Below are positions 16,087 to 25,846 of a DNA stretch of 64,000 nt, in pieces (the first letter of the stretch is position 1; each line of letters begins with the position of its first letter). The position numbers were made by a program, and so were the translations under genes. The stretch is from Microscilla marina ATCC 23134. GTDB taxonomy: Bacteria; Bacteroidota; Bacteroidia; Cytophagales; Microscillaceae. The notes under the pieces are model-generated. The model was not told the origin of the DNA and ran no database searches. It worked only from the letters and a program-made list of their open reading frames with translations. Location of the stretch: the NCBI RefSeq assembly GCF_000169175.1, contig NZ_AAWS01000050.1, forward strand, positions 1 through 64,000, in the 5' to 3' direction.

Positions 16087-18156
16087 ATGCAATTGCAGAG
16101 TATAAAATCGAAATTATTATTGTCATTTGCCGGGTTTGTGCTATTGGTAGCATCTATTATTGCTACTTTTTTGTGGTCACAGTACCGCAATCAACGCATT
16201 ACTAAAGTAACCCAGGCAGTAGCCGACATTAACTTACTTGCCAAAGATATACACCTCCTCGAAAAAGACTTTTTTCATTTTGATGTAACCAATCCTGTTT
16301 TTTTCAAAACAGGTAAAAGCCAGTTTGTAGATGCCCACCTGACCGATGTAAATAAACTCAAACAAAAATTTCAGGATTTGCACCAAATCAAAGAAATACA
16401 ATCGACCCTGCTCAACAAAGAAATTGACGAGATCATTGGGTTGATTGATGCTTCTGAGAAAGCGTTTGAAGAAGCAGTGAAAAAAGTGCGTAAAAAAGGG
16501 TTCGAAGATTATGGCCTGATTGGTGACATGCGCCAGCACATACACCAAATCGAAGCCGCCACCCAACGGTATAATCTCGACTTTGCCAAATTGCTCATGA
16601 TACGTCGCTATGAAAAAGATTTCCTTTTAAGAAAAGATACCGTTTACCAGCAAAAAGTAAAGAGGGCAGTCAAAGAATTTAGAGAAGACATTGCAACTAA
16701 AATTTTTAACCCTGCAACCAAAGACTCGGTAAACCAGTTGCTTACCCATTACGAGCAGTTATTTAACGAAGTAGTAACGCTAGACCAAGAGTTAGGGCAA
16801 GAAAGCAAACAAGGGCATAAGCATGAACTGGCGGGTATCATGAAAAAACTGAGCGATAATATTCAAAAAATCTCTCAAGAACTGGTAACGGTGTCTGCGC
16901 GAATGGCAGGCAAAATACGGATGAGTTTACTTAGCATTACACTGGTGTTTTTGGTGTTTATTATCATCCTCATGTATGTAATTATTGCTCGGTTGGGGCG
17001 CCCTATTCAGCAATTATCGCAGTCGATTAACTGGGTGATTGCCCACAATTTTGAAGAAGATATAGAAATAGCCGCAATTAACAGTAAAGATGAAATAGGC
17101 AAGCTATCGCATGATTTTCAGTTGATGCTTGACAAGGTACGGGAGCGTACCGACGAAGTAACCCGACAGTATGAAAATATCCGGTTGTTAACTGATATAG
17201 GCAAAGAAATCACCTCTAACCTGTTGATAGAGCAAATTGTAGAAGTAGTGCATAGCAATATCAATCCGTTGTTAGACGCCCCTATTCTGTCGATAGGTGT
17301 GTTTGATGAAGATGCTCAAAAGTTAGACTTTATAGGTAAACATGAGGCTAAAATTGTATTGGGGTACGATTCGCTTGACGATGATACCAAACTTTCGGTA
17401 TGGTGTTTTCAAAACAAAGAAGTAGTGTTTATCAATGATTTTACTGAAGAAGCTTCCAGGTATGTCAATGGAGTATCCTTATCAGAAGGGTACGACAAAG
17501 AGCCCGAATCAGCCATTTATATACCGCTTATTGTCAAAGAGCAGGTAGTAGGGGTCATTACTGCTAAGAGCTACCGCAAAAATGCCTATACTGACTACCA
17601 TCTTAATATTATGCAAAACTTTGCGGTATACACCGCTATAGCGTTGTATAATGCCAGAGTATACCTACATATAGAGCGCCAAAACCAACACCTGAAAATG
17701 TCGGAAGAACGCATTAGACAAACTGCTGAAGAATTGAAAACTGCCAACGAAGAGCTGGAAAATAAGCGAACCGAATTGATAGGACAGGTTTCGGCCACCA
17801 AACGTACTTTGGCGGTGGCAGAGTTTGACCCTCAAGGCAATATTATAGAAGCCAATACCTTGTTTTTGAACGAGCTGGGCTACGAACGCGCCGACTTGCT
17901 GGGCAAACATTATACAGTATTATTGAACGAGACCACGCCAAAGTCGGAAAAATATACCCAACTTTGGGCTAAACTCCTGCAAGGAACCCCACAAAAAAGC
18001 CGCCTGGAGTATTGTACCCGCTTTAATAAAACCATTACCCTTAACTCGACCTACACCCCAGTGCTTGACCATAACCAACAACTTAAGAAAATTATCAAGT
18101 TATCAACCTTAGTCGAGTTGCCTGTTGCCCACTATCACTCCCCAGCCCACAGTTAG
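16087..18156 (+). CDS. Membrane sensor with HAMP, GAF and PAS but no output domain
   Basis: 689 residues. Two membrane segments (about 9-30 and 282-302) bracket a long helical sensory domain (four-helix type, 31-275). A HAMP-like segment follows (GRPIQQLSQSIN...), then a coiled coil, a GAF domain (about 370-520, with VWCFQNKEVVFIND and SAIYIPLIVKEQVVGVITA), another coiled coil (RIRQTAEELKTANEEL) and a PAS domain (about 575-670: AEFDPQGNIIEANTLFLNELGY). The protein stops shortly after the PAS with a His/Pro-rich tail. No kinase, cyclase or phosphatase domain follows, although the next gene has a closely similar PAS followed by more modules. It may signal through a partner or be a truncated relative. 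Confidence 0.8.
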   Translation: MQLQSIKSKLLLSFAGFVLLVASIIATFLWSQYRNQRITKVTQAVADINLLAKDIHLLEKDFFHFDVTNPVFFKTGKSQFVDAHLTDVNKLKQKFQDLHQIKEIQSTLLNKEIDEIIGLIDASEKAFEEAVKKVRKKGFEDYGLIGDMRQHIHQIEAATQRYNLDFAKLLMIRRYEKDFLLRKDTVYQQKVKRAVKEFREDIATKIFNPATKDSVNQLLTHYEQLFNEVVTLDQELGQESKQGHKHELAGIMKKLSDNIQKISQELVTVSARMAGKIRMSLLSITLVFLVFIIILMYVIIARLGRPIQQLSQSINWVIAHNFEEDIEIAAINSKDEIGKLSHDFQLMLDKVRERTDEVTRQYENIRLLTDIGKEITSNLLIEQIVEVVHSNINPLLDAPILSIGVFDEDAQKLDFIGKHEAKIVLGYDSLDDDTKLSVWCFQNKEVVFINDFTEEASRYVNGVSLSEGYDKEPESAIYIPLIVKEQVVGVITAKSYRKNAYTDYHLNIMQNFAVYTAIALYNARVYLHIERQNQHLKMSEERIRQTAEELKTANEELENKRTELIGQVSATKRTLAVAEFDPQGNIIEANTLFLNELGYERADLLGKHYTVLLNETTPKSEKYTQLWAKLLQGTPQKSRLEYCTRFNKTITLNSTYTPVLDHNQQLKKIIKLSTLVELPVAHYHSPAHS

Positions 18157-18805
18157 TTTTGTTAGACATTAAAAAATAAATTGTGGGGTTTATTTAATGG
18201 CTTAAATCGTTATATTTGTTCATATAGTAATCAATGTTAAACAGTTACTTAACATCAATAAGAAACAATAGGTGGCAATGCAACGTTTGTAAAACGTTTG
18301 TTGAATATCAAATGACCTTATTTTAGTCAATTTCATGAGCGGTAACACTACTTGCTGAAGTTCAAGGAGACAATGGCTAAAAACTAGTACCTTAAACATT
18401 AAGTAAATGCATTATTAGTTGAGATGAGTTGGGTTTTCTGACGCACTTCAAAAATCGCGCATGGTTCGCTTTCTGAATTCTGATGTCTATCGGAACCTTA
18501 GCTATGCAGGTTTTTTTAAGTAAGGTCAGTAGGCAAAATCGCCGAAATAACCGAGGCTACAGTTCTATTGTGCCGAATTTCTAAATCCTCTGAATCAAGT
18601 TCGGAGGGCTCTGCGAAGCTAATGGGTTAGATATTTAGTGGTTGAGGTACTAGTGTAGAGCATGCCTTTCTTTGGAATTCAAAACCTCTTTTATTGGTCT
18701 CGATTACAACTTTTGAACAAGTATTGTTAATTGTTTGATATTTTTTTGATGCATTTTAGATACAAGTAGTACTACATACACGGGGAGTTGTTGAATAAAA
18801 ACATT
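18157..18805. other. Non-coding spacer
   Basis: About 650 bp before the next sensor gene. A direct repeat AACGTTTGT occurs twice around 18281-18301. I see no gene or RNA structure. Confidence 0.45.
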
Positions 18806-21800
18806 ATGAAAGAGATCAGGTTTTTGGGCATCTTTTTACTCATCTTGACTTTGTATTCCTGTCAGTCAAAACGACCAGCAAAAATACCTGCCGTGATAAA
18901 CGGAGTAATTGATTTGCAAAATTGGGACTTTGAAAAATATGGATCAGTCAAACTCGATGGTACCTGGGAGTTTTACTGGAAACATCATTTGGTCTCACAA
19001 GATTTTACTTTTCCCAAAAATATTCCTGCTCCACACTTTATAACAGTACCTGATAATTGGTACAATACCACTGTCAAAAAAAAGAGGGTGCCACTGCAAG
19101 GTTTTGCTACCTATAGAGTTAAAATACGCTTGCCCAAAAAGCGACCTGGCACTTTAGGTCTCAAGTTTCCGGTTTTTCGTACCAGTGGCAGGGTATTTAT
19201 TGACTCAAAGTTGATACTGGAAACAGGCACAGCAGCCAAAAGCAAAGAGCACAGCCGCCCTGAGTACAAGCCTTGTGTAGTAGAGGTAGCGCCCGACTGG
19301 TCAGAGTTACAGCTCATTATTCAAGTATCCAACTTTCATTACCGCAAGTCAGGCATTATTAACTCTATTGCACTAGGGCAAAGCGAACAATTGGCGCAAG
19401 CGCGTTTGCGAAAAATTATGTTTGACATGTTATTGGCAGGCATGATATTTTTTGTGGGCATTTACCATATAAGCATTTACTGGCTACGTCGTAAAAGCAA
19501 AGAAGCACTTTACTTTGGGGTATTTTGCTTATTAGTATGTTTTCGTATTTTGTCGGTAGGTGAGCGCCCCTTGCTTGAGTTTGTAAACGTACCCTGGTTT
19601 TTGCTCGTCAAAATGGAGTTTTTCGGTTTTTACTCTGCCGTGGGTATTTTCACCCTTTTTTGTTACTCAGTTTTTCCACAGGTAATACACCGCATCGTAG
19701 TACGTATCAATATGACGGTGGCTACTATAGCATCACTTTTGGTCATATTTACTCCCCCTCTGTGGTTTTCGTTTCTTACAGAGGTTTTTCAAATAATGGC
19801 GATTGTGTCTGGGGTATATATCATTTATGCTTTGATCAAGTCTGAAATTTTCAAACAGAGATACACCCGTATTTTCTTGTTGGGTTGGGTGGTGTTTTTT
19901 ACTGCTGTTGTCCACGATATATTATTTGCAAACGGCTATATAAAAGACGGAGGCTACGTTTTCGACCTAGGCTTTTTGTTTTTTATCTTGTGCCAAACCT
20001 ACGTGCTTACCTTGCGTTTTTCTTTGGCATTTACCCGCGCCGAGCTACTTACCGATCAACTTGATATCACCAACAAAAATCTTGAAAAAGTTGTAGCAGA
20101 AAAAACCGAATCTTTGGTATTGGCAAATCAACATTTGTCGGATCGGCAAAAAACCATGCGGGAGCACCTTGATAAGATCAGAACCATCAATGATCGATTG
20201 ACAGAAAGTAGCCTGGAACTCAGAGGACAACTATCTGCTATTAACCGTACTTTGGGTTTTGTAGAAATTAGCCCTAAGGGTAAAATTCTTGAAGTAAACT
20301 CTATTTTTTGTTATGTAACTGGGTATGAGCGGGAATCCTTGATTGGGCGAGACCACCAAACCCTGATTAGTACAGAAGAGTATGATCAGGCAAAGTATGA
20401 AAAATTTTGGAGTGACTTGGTCAAAGGCATTCCAGCCTCTGGAGAATCTAAGTTTATTGCCCAAAACAAAACAGAGTTGTGGTTTTCTACCAGTTATACC
20501 CCCATTATAGACCAGCAAGGTTTAATTAGCAAAATTATATTACTTACCAATGACATTACAGCGCAGAAGCTGCAAAACCTAGAGTTTGAAACCCAATATA
20601 AGGCTGTAAACCAACTCAATGCTACTGTTGAGCTCGACTTGAATGGACGTGTAATCAAAGCAAATGACTTGTTTTTGAATCTTATTGGCTACAGTGCTGA
20701 TGAAATACAAGGACTAAAACACCATCATTTGTTGGTATCGGAGATGTATACCGAAGGTGAGATACAGAGTTTTTGGCAAGAGTTACTAACCCAGGAGTCT
20801 AAGCAGGGAGAATTTTTGTTGCGCACCAAAAATGGTGAAAATATATGGTTGGCAGGCGCCTACAACGTAGTAAAAAACCTAAACGGAGAGCCTCAAAAAA
20901 TTCTCACTTTTGCACGTGATGTGAGCCGAACCAAACGAATAGCACAAGAATACAAGCAATTGTCGCTGGTGGCAAGCAAAACCAACAATGCTGTAATGAT
21001 TGCCAATGAGCGAGGCGTACTACAATGGGTAAATCAAGGTTTTATTCAAATGTCGGGCTACTCATTTGATGAGGCAGTTGGCAAAACCCCCGGAGAGTTG
21101 ATGCATGGTGAAGATACTGATGAGGCTACGGTAGCTTACCTGATGGAAAGAATAGGAGAGGGCAAGGAAGCGTCTACTGATATTGTAGCATATAAAAAAA
21201 ATGGGGAAAAATATTGGGTAAACCTAAGTGCAGCACCGGTGTATGATGATTATGGTCAGTTGGTAAATTTTGTGTCTATAGAAGTTGACATTACCGAAAG
21301 GAAAGCTTTGGAAGAAGAAATATTGAGGGCTAAAGAGCGCACCGAGACAATGTATGCGATTACCTCTGACATTTCAGGTAACCTTGAAGCTCAACTCAGT
21401 CAAGTACTAGAGTTTGCGACTCGTTTGTTAGGACTGGAAGTAGGCATTATTAGTAAAATAACCGAAAATGAGTATCAAGTATACAGTGTTTACCCATCGG
21501 ATGATACCATTGCTGTAGGGCAGCTTTTTCCTTTGGACAAGGTTTACTGTGAGATTACACTTCGTGAAGACAAAATCATTGCTTTTCACTCAGTGCTTGA
21601 TACTCCCTATAGTAGCCATCCTTGTTATGCTCAGTTTCAGACATTGGCCTATATTGGAGTGCCTGTACGGTTAGATGGGGAAATATTTGGTACTTTGAGT
21701 TTTTCATCTACTCAGTCACTGTCTAAAGCTTTTAGCCAAGGAGATAAAGATTTTATCTTGTTATTAGCAGAATGGATAGGAGGGGCTTTGAGTAGGTTAA

Positions 21801-22729
21801 GGTATGAGCAAACGCTTAAGCTGATGAATGAAGAATCGGCATTGATGAATACTATCCTGAATGAGAAAAATGAGTTGCTTGATAAGAAAAACAAGCAAGT
21901 AGAAAAGCAAAACGAAGCTATTCAAGAGCAATACCATGTCATCAAAGACAGTATAGAGTATGCTGAGCGTATTCAACGAGCAATACTACCACCACTGGAT
22001 AAAATACAACAAGCCTTGCCCAACTCTTTCATCTATTACCGTCCTCGCGACTTGGTAAGTGGTGATTTTTATTGGTTTGCAGAAAAACGTGAGCATCATC
22101 AGAATAAAAATATTATTGCTGTGGTAGATTGTACTGGACACGGGGTTCCAGGTGCTTTTATGAGCATGATTGGCACTAACTTGCTCAATCAGGTAGTGCA
22201 TGATAAAGAGGTACACCAACCTAACCTGATTTTACAAGAAGTGCATCGTCTGATAAGGCAGGTTTTGCACCAAAATGAATTGGACAATAATGACGGAATG
22301 GATATTGGTATTTTGACCATTGACAAAAAGAACAAAACCATAGACTTTGCCGGGGCTAAACATTCGTTGCTCATGGTAAAGAATAAGACAATGACAGTAG
22401 TAAAGGGAGACAGGCTGCCATTGGGTGGCGAACAGTTAGAGCTGGAACGTACTTTTAAAAACCATCAGATACCTTACCCTAAAGTGCCAGGAGCACTCAC
22501 GCTGTACTTGACTACAGATGGTTATCAAGACCAGTTTGGTGGTCAAAAAGGGCGTAAATTTATGACACTAAGGTTTAGAGAGCTGTTGGAAAACATACAC
22601 CAAAAGCCAATGGCTGAGCAGTATGAAATTTTGCATGAAACACTGGATTTTTGGATGAACCCCATTGATTCGGAAAAAAAATACTATAACCAGATTGACG
22701 ATATTTTGGTCATGGGTATTAGTTTATAG
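18806..22729 (+). CDS. 7TMR-DISM / PAS x3 / GAF / SpoIIE-type phosphatase sensor
   Basis: 1307 residues from ATG 18806; TTG starts at 18788/18791 lie behind a GGGGAG and cannot be excluded. An N-terminal signal with a possible lipobox (LTLYSC) leads to a jelly-roll sensory domain (about 30-195: GVIDLQNWDF, KLDGTWEFYWK, GRVFIDSKLI) as in 7TMR-DISM receptors, then seven hydrophobic helices (about 200-400), a coiled coil, three PAS domains (about 470-850; EVNSIFCYVTGY, KANDLFLNLIGY, WVNQGFIQMSGY), a GAF domain (about 860-1010), a coiled coil and a SpoIIE/PP2C domain (about 1060-1307). Phosphatase motifs are intact: SGDFYW, DCTGHGVPGAFMS, NDGMDIGIL, TTDGYQDQFGG. It should sense an extracytoplasmic ligand and dephosphorylate a partner, probably an anti-sigma-factor antagonist; no such partner is encoded nearby. 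Confidence 0.9.
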   Translation: MKEIRFLGIFLLILTLYSCQSKRPAKIPAVINGVIDLQNWDFEKYGSVKLDGTWEFYWKHHLVSQDFTFPKNIPAPHFITVPDNWYNTTVKKKRVPLQGFATYRVKIRLPKKRPGTLGLKFPVFRTSGRVFIDSKLILETGTAAKSKEHSRPEYKPCVVEVAPDWSELQLIIQVSNFHYRKSGIINSIALGQSEQLAQARLRKIMFDMLLAGMIFFVGIYHISIYWLRRKSKEALYFGVFCLLVCFRILSVGERPLLEFVNVPWFLLVKMEFFGFYSAVGIFTLFCYSVFPQVIHRIVVRINMTVATIASLLVIFTPPLWFSFLTEVFQIMAIVSGVYIIYALIKSEIFKQRYTRIFLLGWVVFFTAVVHDILFANGYIKDGGYVFDLGFLFFILCQTYVLTLRFSLAFTRAELLTDQLDITNKNLEKVVAEKTESLVLANQHLSDRQKTMREHLDKIRTINDRLTESSLELRGQLSAINRTLGFVEISPKGKILEVNSIFCYVTGYERESLIGRDHQTLISTEEYDQAKYEKFWSDLVKGIPASGESKFIAQNKTELWFSTSYTPIIDQQGLISKIILLTNDITAQKLQNLEFETQYKAVNQLNATVELDLNGRVIKANDLFLNLIGYSADEIQGLKHHHLLVSEMYTEGEIQSFWQELLTQESKQGEFLLRTKNGENIWLAGAYNVVKNLNGEPQKILTFARDVSRTKRIAQEYKQLSLVASKTNNAVMIANERGVLQWVNQGFIQMSGYSFDEAVGKTPGELMHGEDTDEATVAYLMERIGEGKEASTDIVAYKKNGEKYWVNLSAAPVYDDYGQLVNFVSIEVDITERKALEEEILRAKERTETMYAITSDISGNLEAQLSQVLEFATRLLGLEVGIISKITENEYQVYSVYPSDDTIAVGQLFPLDKVYCEITLREDKIIAFHSVLDTPYSSHPCYAQFQTLAYIGVPVRLDGEIFGTLSFSSTQSLSKAFSQGDKDFILLLAEWIGGALSRLRYEQTLKLMNEESALMNTILNEKNELLDKKNKQVEKQNEAIQEQYHVIKDSIEYAERIQRAILPPLDKIQQALPNSFIYYRPRDLVSGDFYWFAEKREHHQNKNIIAVVDCTGHGVPGAFMSMIGTNLLNQVVHDKEVHQPNLILQEVHRLIRQVLHQNELDNNDGMDIGILTIDKKNKTIDFAGAKHSLLMVKNKTMTVVKGDRLPLGGEQLELERTFKNHQIPYPKVPGALTLYLTTDGYQDQFGGQKGRKFMTLRFRELLENIHQKPMAEQYEILHETLDFWMNPIDSEKKYYNQIDDILVMGISL

Positions 22730-23040
22730 TATAATCACTTATCCTAATTTTTTTTTTGACCGTTATAACAATACTCCGCAGTGATTTTAGTTAAAGTTGT
22801 TTGCTGGTTATCAGTCATTTATGACTTTAAAAACTATTTAATTGGGTGTTTAGGCATAAAACCGAAACACTTTTAAAAATAAAGTGAGTATACAATCTTA
22901 ATATAAAATACTGGTTTACAGCATTTAACAAGGTGAACATTTACTCGAATCAGCTATGGACTATCAACTAAATACTATGGACTATTGTATATAACTGAGC
23001 CCAAAACGGTTCCAAAGAGGAGTTTTCAACTTAAAAATAT

Positions 23041-23973
23041 ATGAATATGCGTAAAAAAAGCTATACACTTTTAACAACACTTTTTCTATTGTCTATCACG
23101 GTCTTTCCAGTACTGGCTCAGCATAAGCTGAGGGTTGGGACTAAAAAAATGGCCATTACCAATATTTATTTCAAAAAAGGCGAGAAAATGATCATTGTGG
23201 TCACTGGTTCTTGGACTTTCAAAAAACCAATGGCAAAAGTAGACTACCACGGGCATTCTGCATTAGGTGCTATCAACCAATATGGTAACTTGGGGGCTTT
23301 GCTAGGGCAAATAGGCGAAGGTGACCCTTTTATTGTGCAGTCAGGTGGCAGCCTTATTGCCAAAAATGATGGACGGCTCAAGTTGTTTGCCAATATTACA
23401 GATACCTACATGAGCGCACGCAGTGCGGGGGTAATACATGTAACCATTAGAGGAGGCAAAAAAATGAGTTCAGCAGCCCTGGAGAAACTTGCCGGATGGG
23501 ATTATAACAAACTCAATACAGCCAACGGGGTACCTGGCATGCGTGCCGTAGAAAAAGAGATGGTGTTGTTGTTGAACAAGGCAAGAATCAACCCCCCTAA
23601 GTTTGCCAGAGAGTACTTAATGGATAAAAAAATGCGTAATCCAGTAGCCCGCGAACTGTATACCAAGTTATTAGAAACCAAACCTATGGAACCTCTTAAG
23701 GCAGATGAGGTATTGCTGATGCCAGCCAAACGCATGGCAGTAGCTTTTGGTACCAAAGGGTTAGACAAAATCAAAGGTACTCCTAAGTTTGCCACTACTT
23801 TAGGTTTTGGCAAAAGTACCTCACTTGACATTGTACTTGACCTTTTGCTTGATCAAGACATTCCAGAAAGAACCCGCCGTAAGCAAATCCTAAACCCTGA
23901 ATACAAATCCTTTGGAGTAGGCTTTCATCCACATACCAAGTACCGTTACATTTGGGTGATGATGTATAAATAA
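23041..23973 (+). CDS. Exported protein with LecA-like domain and CAP-like domain
   Basis: 310 residues with a signal peptide ending at VLAQ (residues ~1-27). Residues ~30-140 match the PA-IL/LecA lectin layout: FKKGEKMIIVVTGSWTF, a GNLGALLGQIGEGDPFIV strand-turn and NDGRLKLFANI, where LecA-type proteins bind calcium and galactose; the usual DNxG ligand segment is altered (ITDTYMSARSAG). Residues ~165-310 resemble a CAP/SCP domain (VEKEMVLLLNKARINPPKFAREY at the start and GVGFHPHTKYRYIWVMMYK at the end), though the middle is short and diverged. The likely role is carbohydrate binding at the cell surface or outside. It is a single gene followed by a terminator. Confidence 0.7.
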   Translation: MNMRKKSYTLLTTLFLLSITVFPVLAQHKLRVGTKKMAITNIYFKKGEKMIIVVTGSWTFKKPMAKVDYHGHSALGAINQYGNLGALLGQIGEGDPFIVQSGGSLIAKNDGRLKLFANITDTYMSARSAGVIHVTIRGGKKMSSAALEKLAGWDYNKLNTANGVPGMRAVEKEMVLLLNKARINPPKFAREYLMDKKMRNPVARELYTKLLETKPMEPLKADEVLLMPAKRMAVAFGTKGLDKIKGTPKFATTLGFGKSTSLDIVLDLLLDQDIPERTRRKQILNPEYKSFGVGFHPHTKYRYIWVMMYK

Positions 23974-24000
23974 TGTTGCTTCATGCTTTGTTTAAAATAA

Positions 24001-24036
24001 AAAAAACCGAGTCTACAAAGTTTGTAGGCTTGGTTT
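24001..24036. terminator. Bidirectional terminator
   Basis: Hairpin AAACCgAGtCTACAAA/TTTGTAGgCTtGGTTT (24003-24035) with an A-run before and a short T-run after. It separates the LecA/CAP gene from the convergent beta-barrel gene. Confidence 0.65.
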
Positions 24037-24160
24037 AATAATATTGAGTGTCTGGAGCACTAGATGAACCGAGCCAAAAAGTGTATTGAGTCTTTGGCTA
24101 CTTCACCCTATGCTGGGTAGACAATTAGTACAAATGGGTCATGAACAACTGTTGTTAAAC

Positions 24161-25678
24161 CTACCGAAACGCCGTAGAAATATTGAATGATATATCAGCT
24201 CCTTTGCCCCCTGAACGTAATAGCAAAGCCGTAATATTATTTGTGCCAAAACCCAAACGATAATACCCTAGTTTGAACGACATAAACGAACCAATTCCAA
24301 AACCCGAATACCCTCCACTGGTGGCGCTTAACCCCATACTTACCTGTTGCCCTAAATTGTGGCTATAAGCCGCTGTAAAGCTAGGGCGTGCTGTAGAGAT
24401 GCCATATTCGCCAAAACCTTGAATGTAGGTAAGGAAAAAATGATGCTTGTTATACTTGCGTCCTTTTTTATCTACTCTGGGCACTTTATACTCTGCCTGA
24501 AACATCATTCGGGTAGGTAAAGGAATAGAAAACTTGTCGAATGTTCGCTCCAGTTCAAAGTTATTAATCAAGCTATCAAGAATGCCATCAGCCCCACCCA
24601 GCAAACCCGTAGAAGGATCAGCAGGAACTTCAATTCCATCAAACGTGATTTGATTGTTCAACTTAAAGTTGCTTATTCTACGCTTAAAACGTACCCCACC
24701 TACGTCTACCAACGAGAAGGTACCCACAAACCTATCTTGCAATGTCACTGTTACCCCCAGGTCTACCCCAAAACCACTGCCTTGTGCAGGCAACCTTGGA
24801 AAATTATCATCTCCTAAAAATTTCTTGGTAGGAAGCTCCTCAAATTCTCCTTTTTCGTCTACTGGCACTGGCGAACTAAAATTAGAGAAGTAGTCTATGT
24901 TAGTGGTAATAGTTCCACCGTTTTCGGCACTTTGTGTAAGGATAGTGGCATTGGCACGACGCGAACGCATGGCGGCCATTCCTTGTAAATATTTTAGCCG
25001 CACCCCAGCACGCACGTTTATGTCTAAACCTTTGTAAATAGGCATGGCTGCCCCAAGAGCAAACTCTCTGAGCCAATAGGCATTAATTTTCGTGTTCCCT
25101 AGGTCAACTGTTTTGTCCAAAAAATCAGGGTGCCCATTACCTTTCCAGGCAAAAGCGAGCATTTCGGGCGATAGCCGTACACTTGCGGCCATTCGTTCGT
25201 TCCAGCCCAAAGAAATCGTTACAATTTCATCCCTTTTAATGACCGGAATATCGGCCAGATCGGGGTTGTTCATATCCATTACCTTGGTTTTTTTATTGAT
25301 TTTAAACGCAACACCAAATAGTTGTAACTGTGCTCCCACACCTACAATATTTTTATTACCAAATCTGCCCACAAATTCCTCAATAATAGCATTGTCCACA
25401 GTATTCCCCCCACTAATAAAATACTTCTGAAAGTCTTTGGCATTGAGGCGATTATTGCCCCCCCAACTGTACAGGTTAAAAGTAGGCAAAGGTAAGGGCA
25501 AGCCTGTGATGTCCAGGTCATTGTAACTGTCTCCCAATTTACTTGGGTTCAATCTTGCTGCTTGTTGGTGAAAGTGGCTGCCGTACAATACCGCTGGATT
25601 GTTTTGGGCCTGAGTGTGTTGGTACAAGCCGCCCAATAAAATTCCTGCAAGGGTTAAAAGTTGTAGAAGTTGCCGCAT
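24161..25678 (-). CDS. Outer-membrane beta-barrel protein, DUF5723-like
   Basis: 505 residues with a signal peptide ending at TQAQ (about residue 24). The remainder is rich in alternating strands with aromatic girdles (FGIGSFMSFKLGYYRLGFG) and ends in Phe-Arg, as expected for an outer-membrane barrel. The N-terminal part (AARLNPSKLGD, LDITGLPLPLPTFNLYS) and overall layout fit the DUF5723/PorV-like barrels of Bacteroidota, whose members often occur next to lipoproteins. Here a lipoprotein gene lies upstream on the same strand, 168 bp away. Function is unknown; a transport or secretion-accessory role is possible. Confidence 0.7.
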   Translation of the reverse strand: MRQLLQLLTLAGILLGGLYQHTQAQNNPAVLYGSHFHQQAARLNPSKLGDSYNDLDITGLPLPLPTFNLYSWGGNNRLNAKDFQKYFISGGNTVDNAIIEEFVGRFGNKNIVGVGAQLQLFGVAFKINKKTKVMDMNNPDLADIPVIKRDEIVTISLGWNERMAASVRLSPEMLAFAWKGNGHPDFLDKTVDLGNTKINAYWLREFALGAAMPIYKGLDINVRAGVRLKYLQGMAAMRSRRANATILTQSAENGGTITTNIDYFSNFSSPVPVDEKGEFEELPTKKFLGDDNFPRLPAQGSGFGVDLGVTVTLQDRFVGTFSLVDVGGVRFKRRISNFKLNNQITFDGIEVPADPSTGLLGGADGILDSLINNFELERTFDKFSIPLPTRMMFQAEYKVPRVDKKGRKYNKHHFFLTYIQGFGEYGISTARPSFTAAYSHNLGQQVSMGLSATSGGYSGFGIGSFMSFKLGYYRLGFGTNNITALLLRSGGKGADISFNISTAFR

Positions 25679-25846
25679 ATATATGTTTGTTCTTTTATTA
25701 GGTACAAGTTTTTGTTCAAGTCAGATAGTCTAAGTAGCAGCAAGTAATTAGCTATATGTATATCGGTGCTACAAATAAGGATAACTCATTCATAATATGG
25801 CTGTTACACCTACTCATTAGATATTTAATTCTGCCTCAGACTTACT

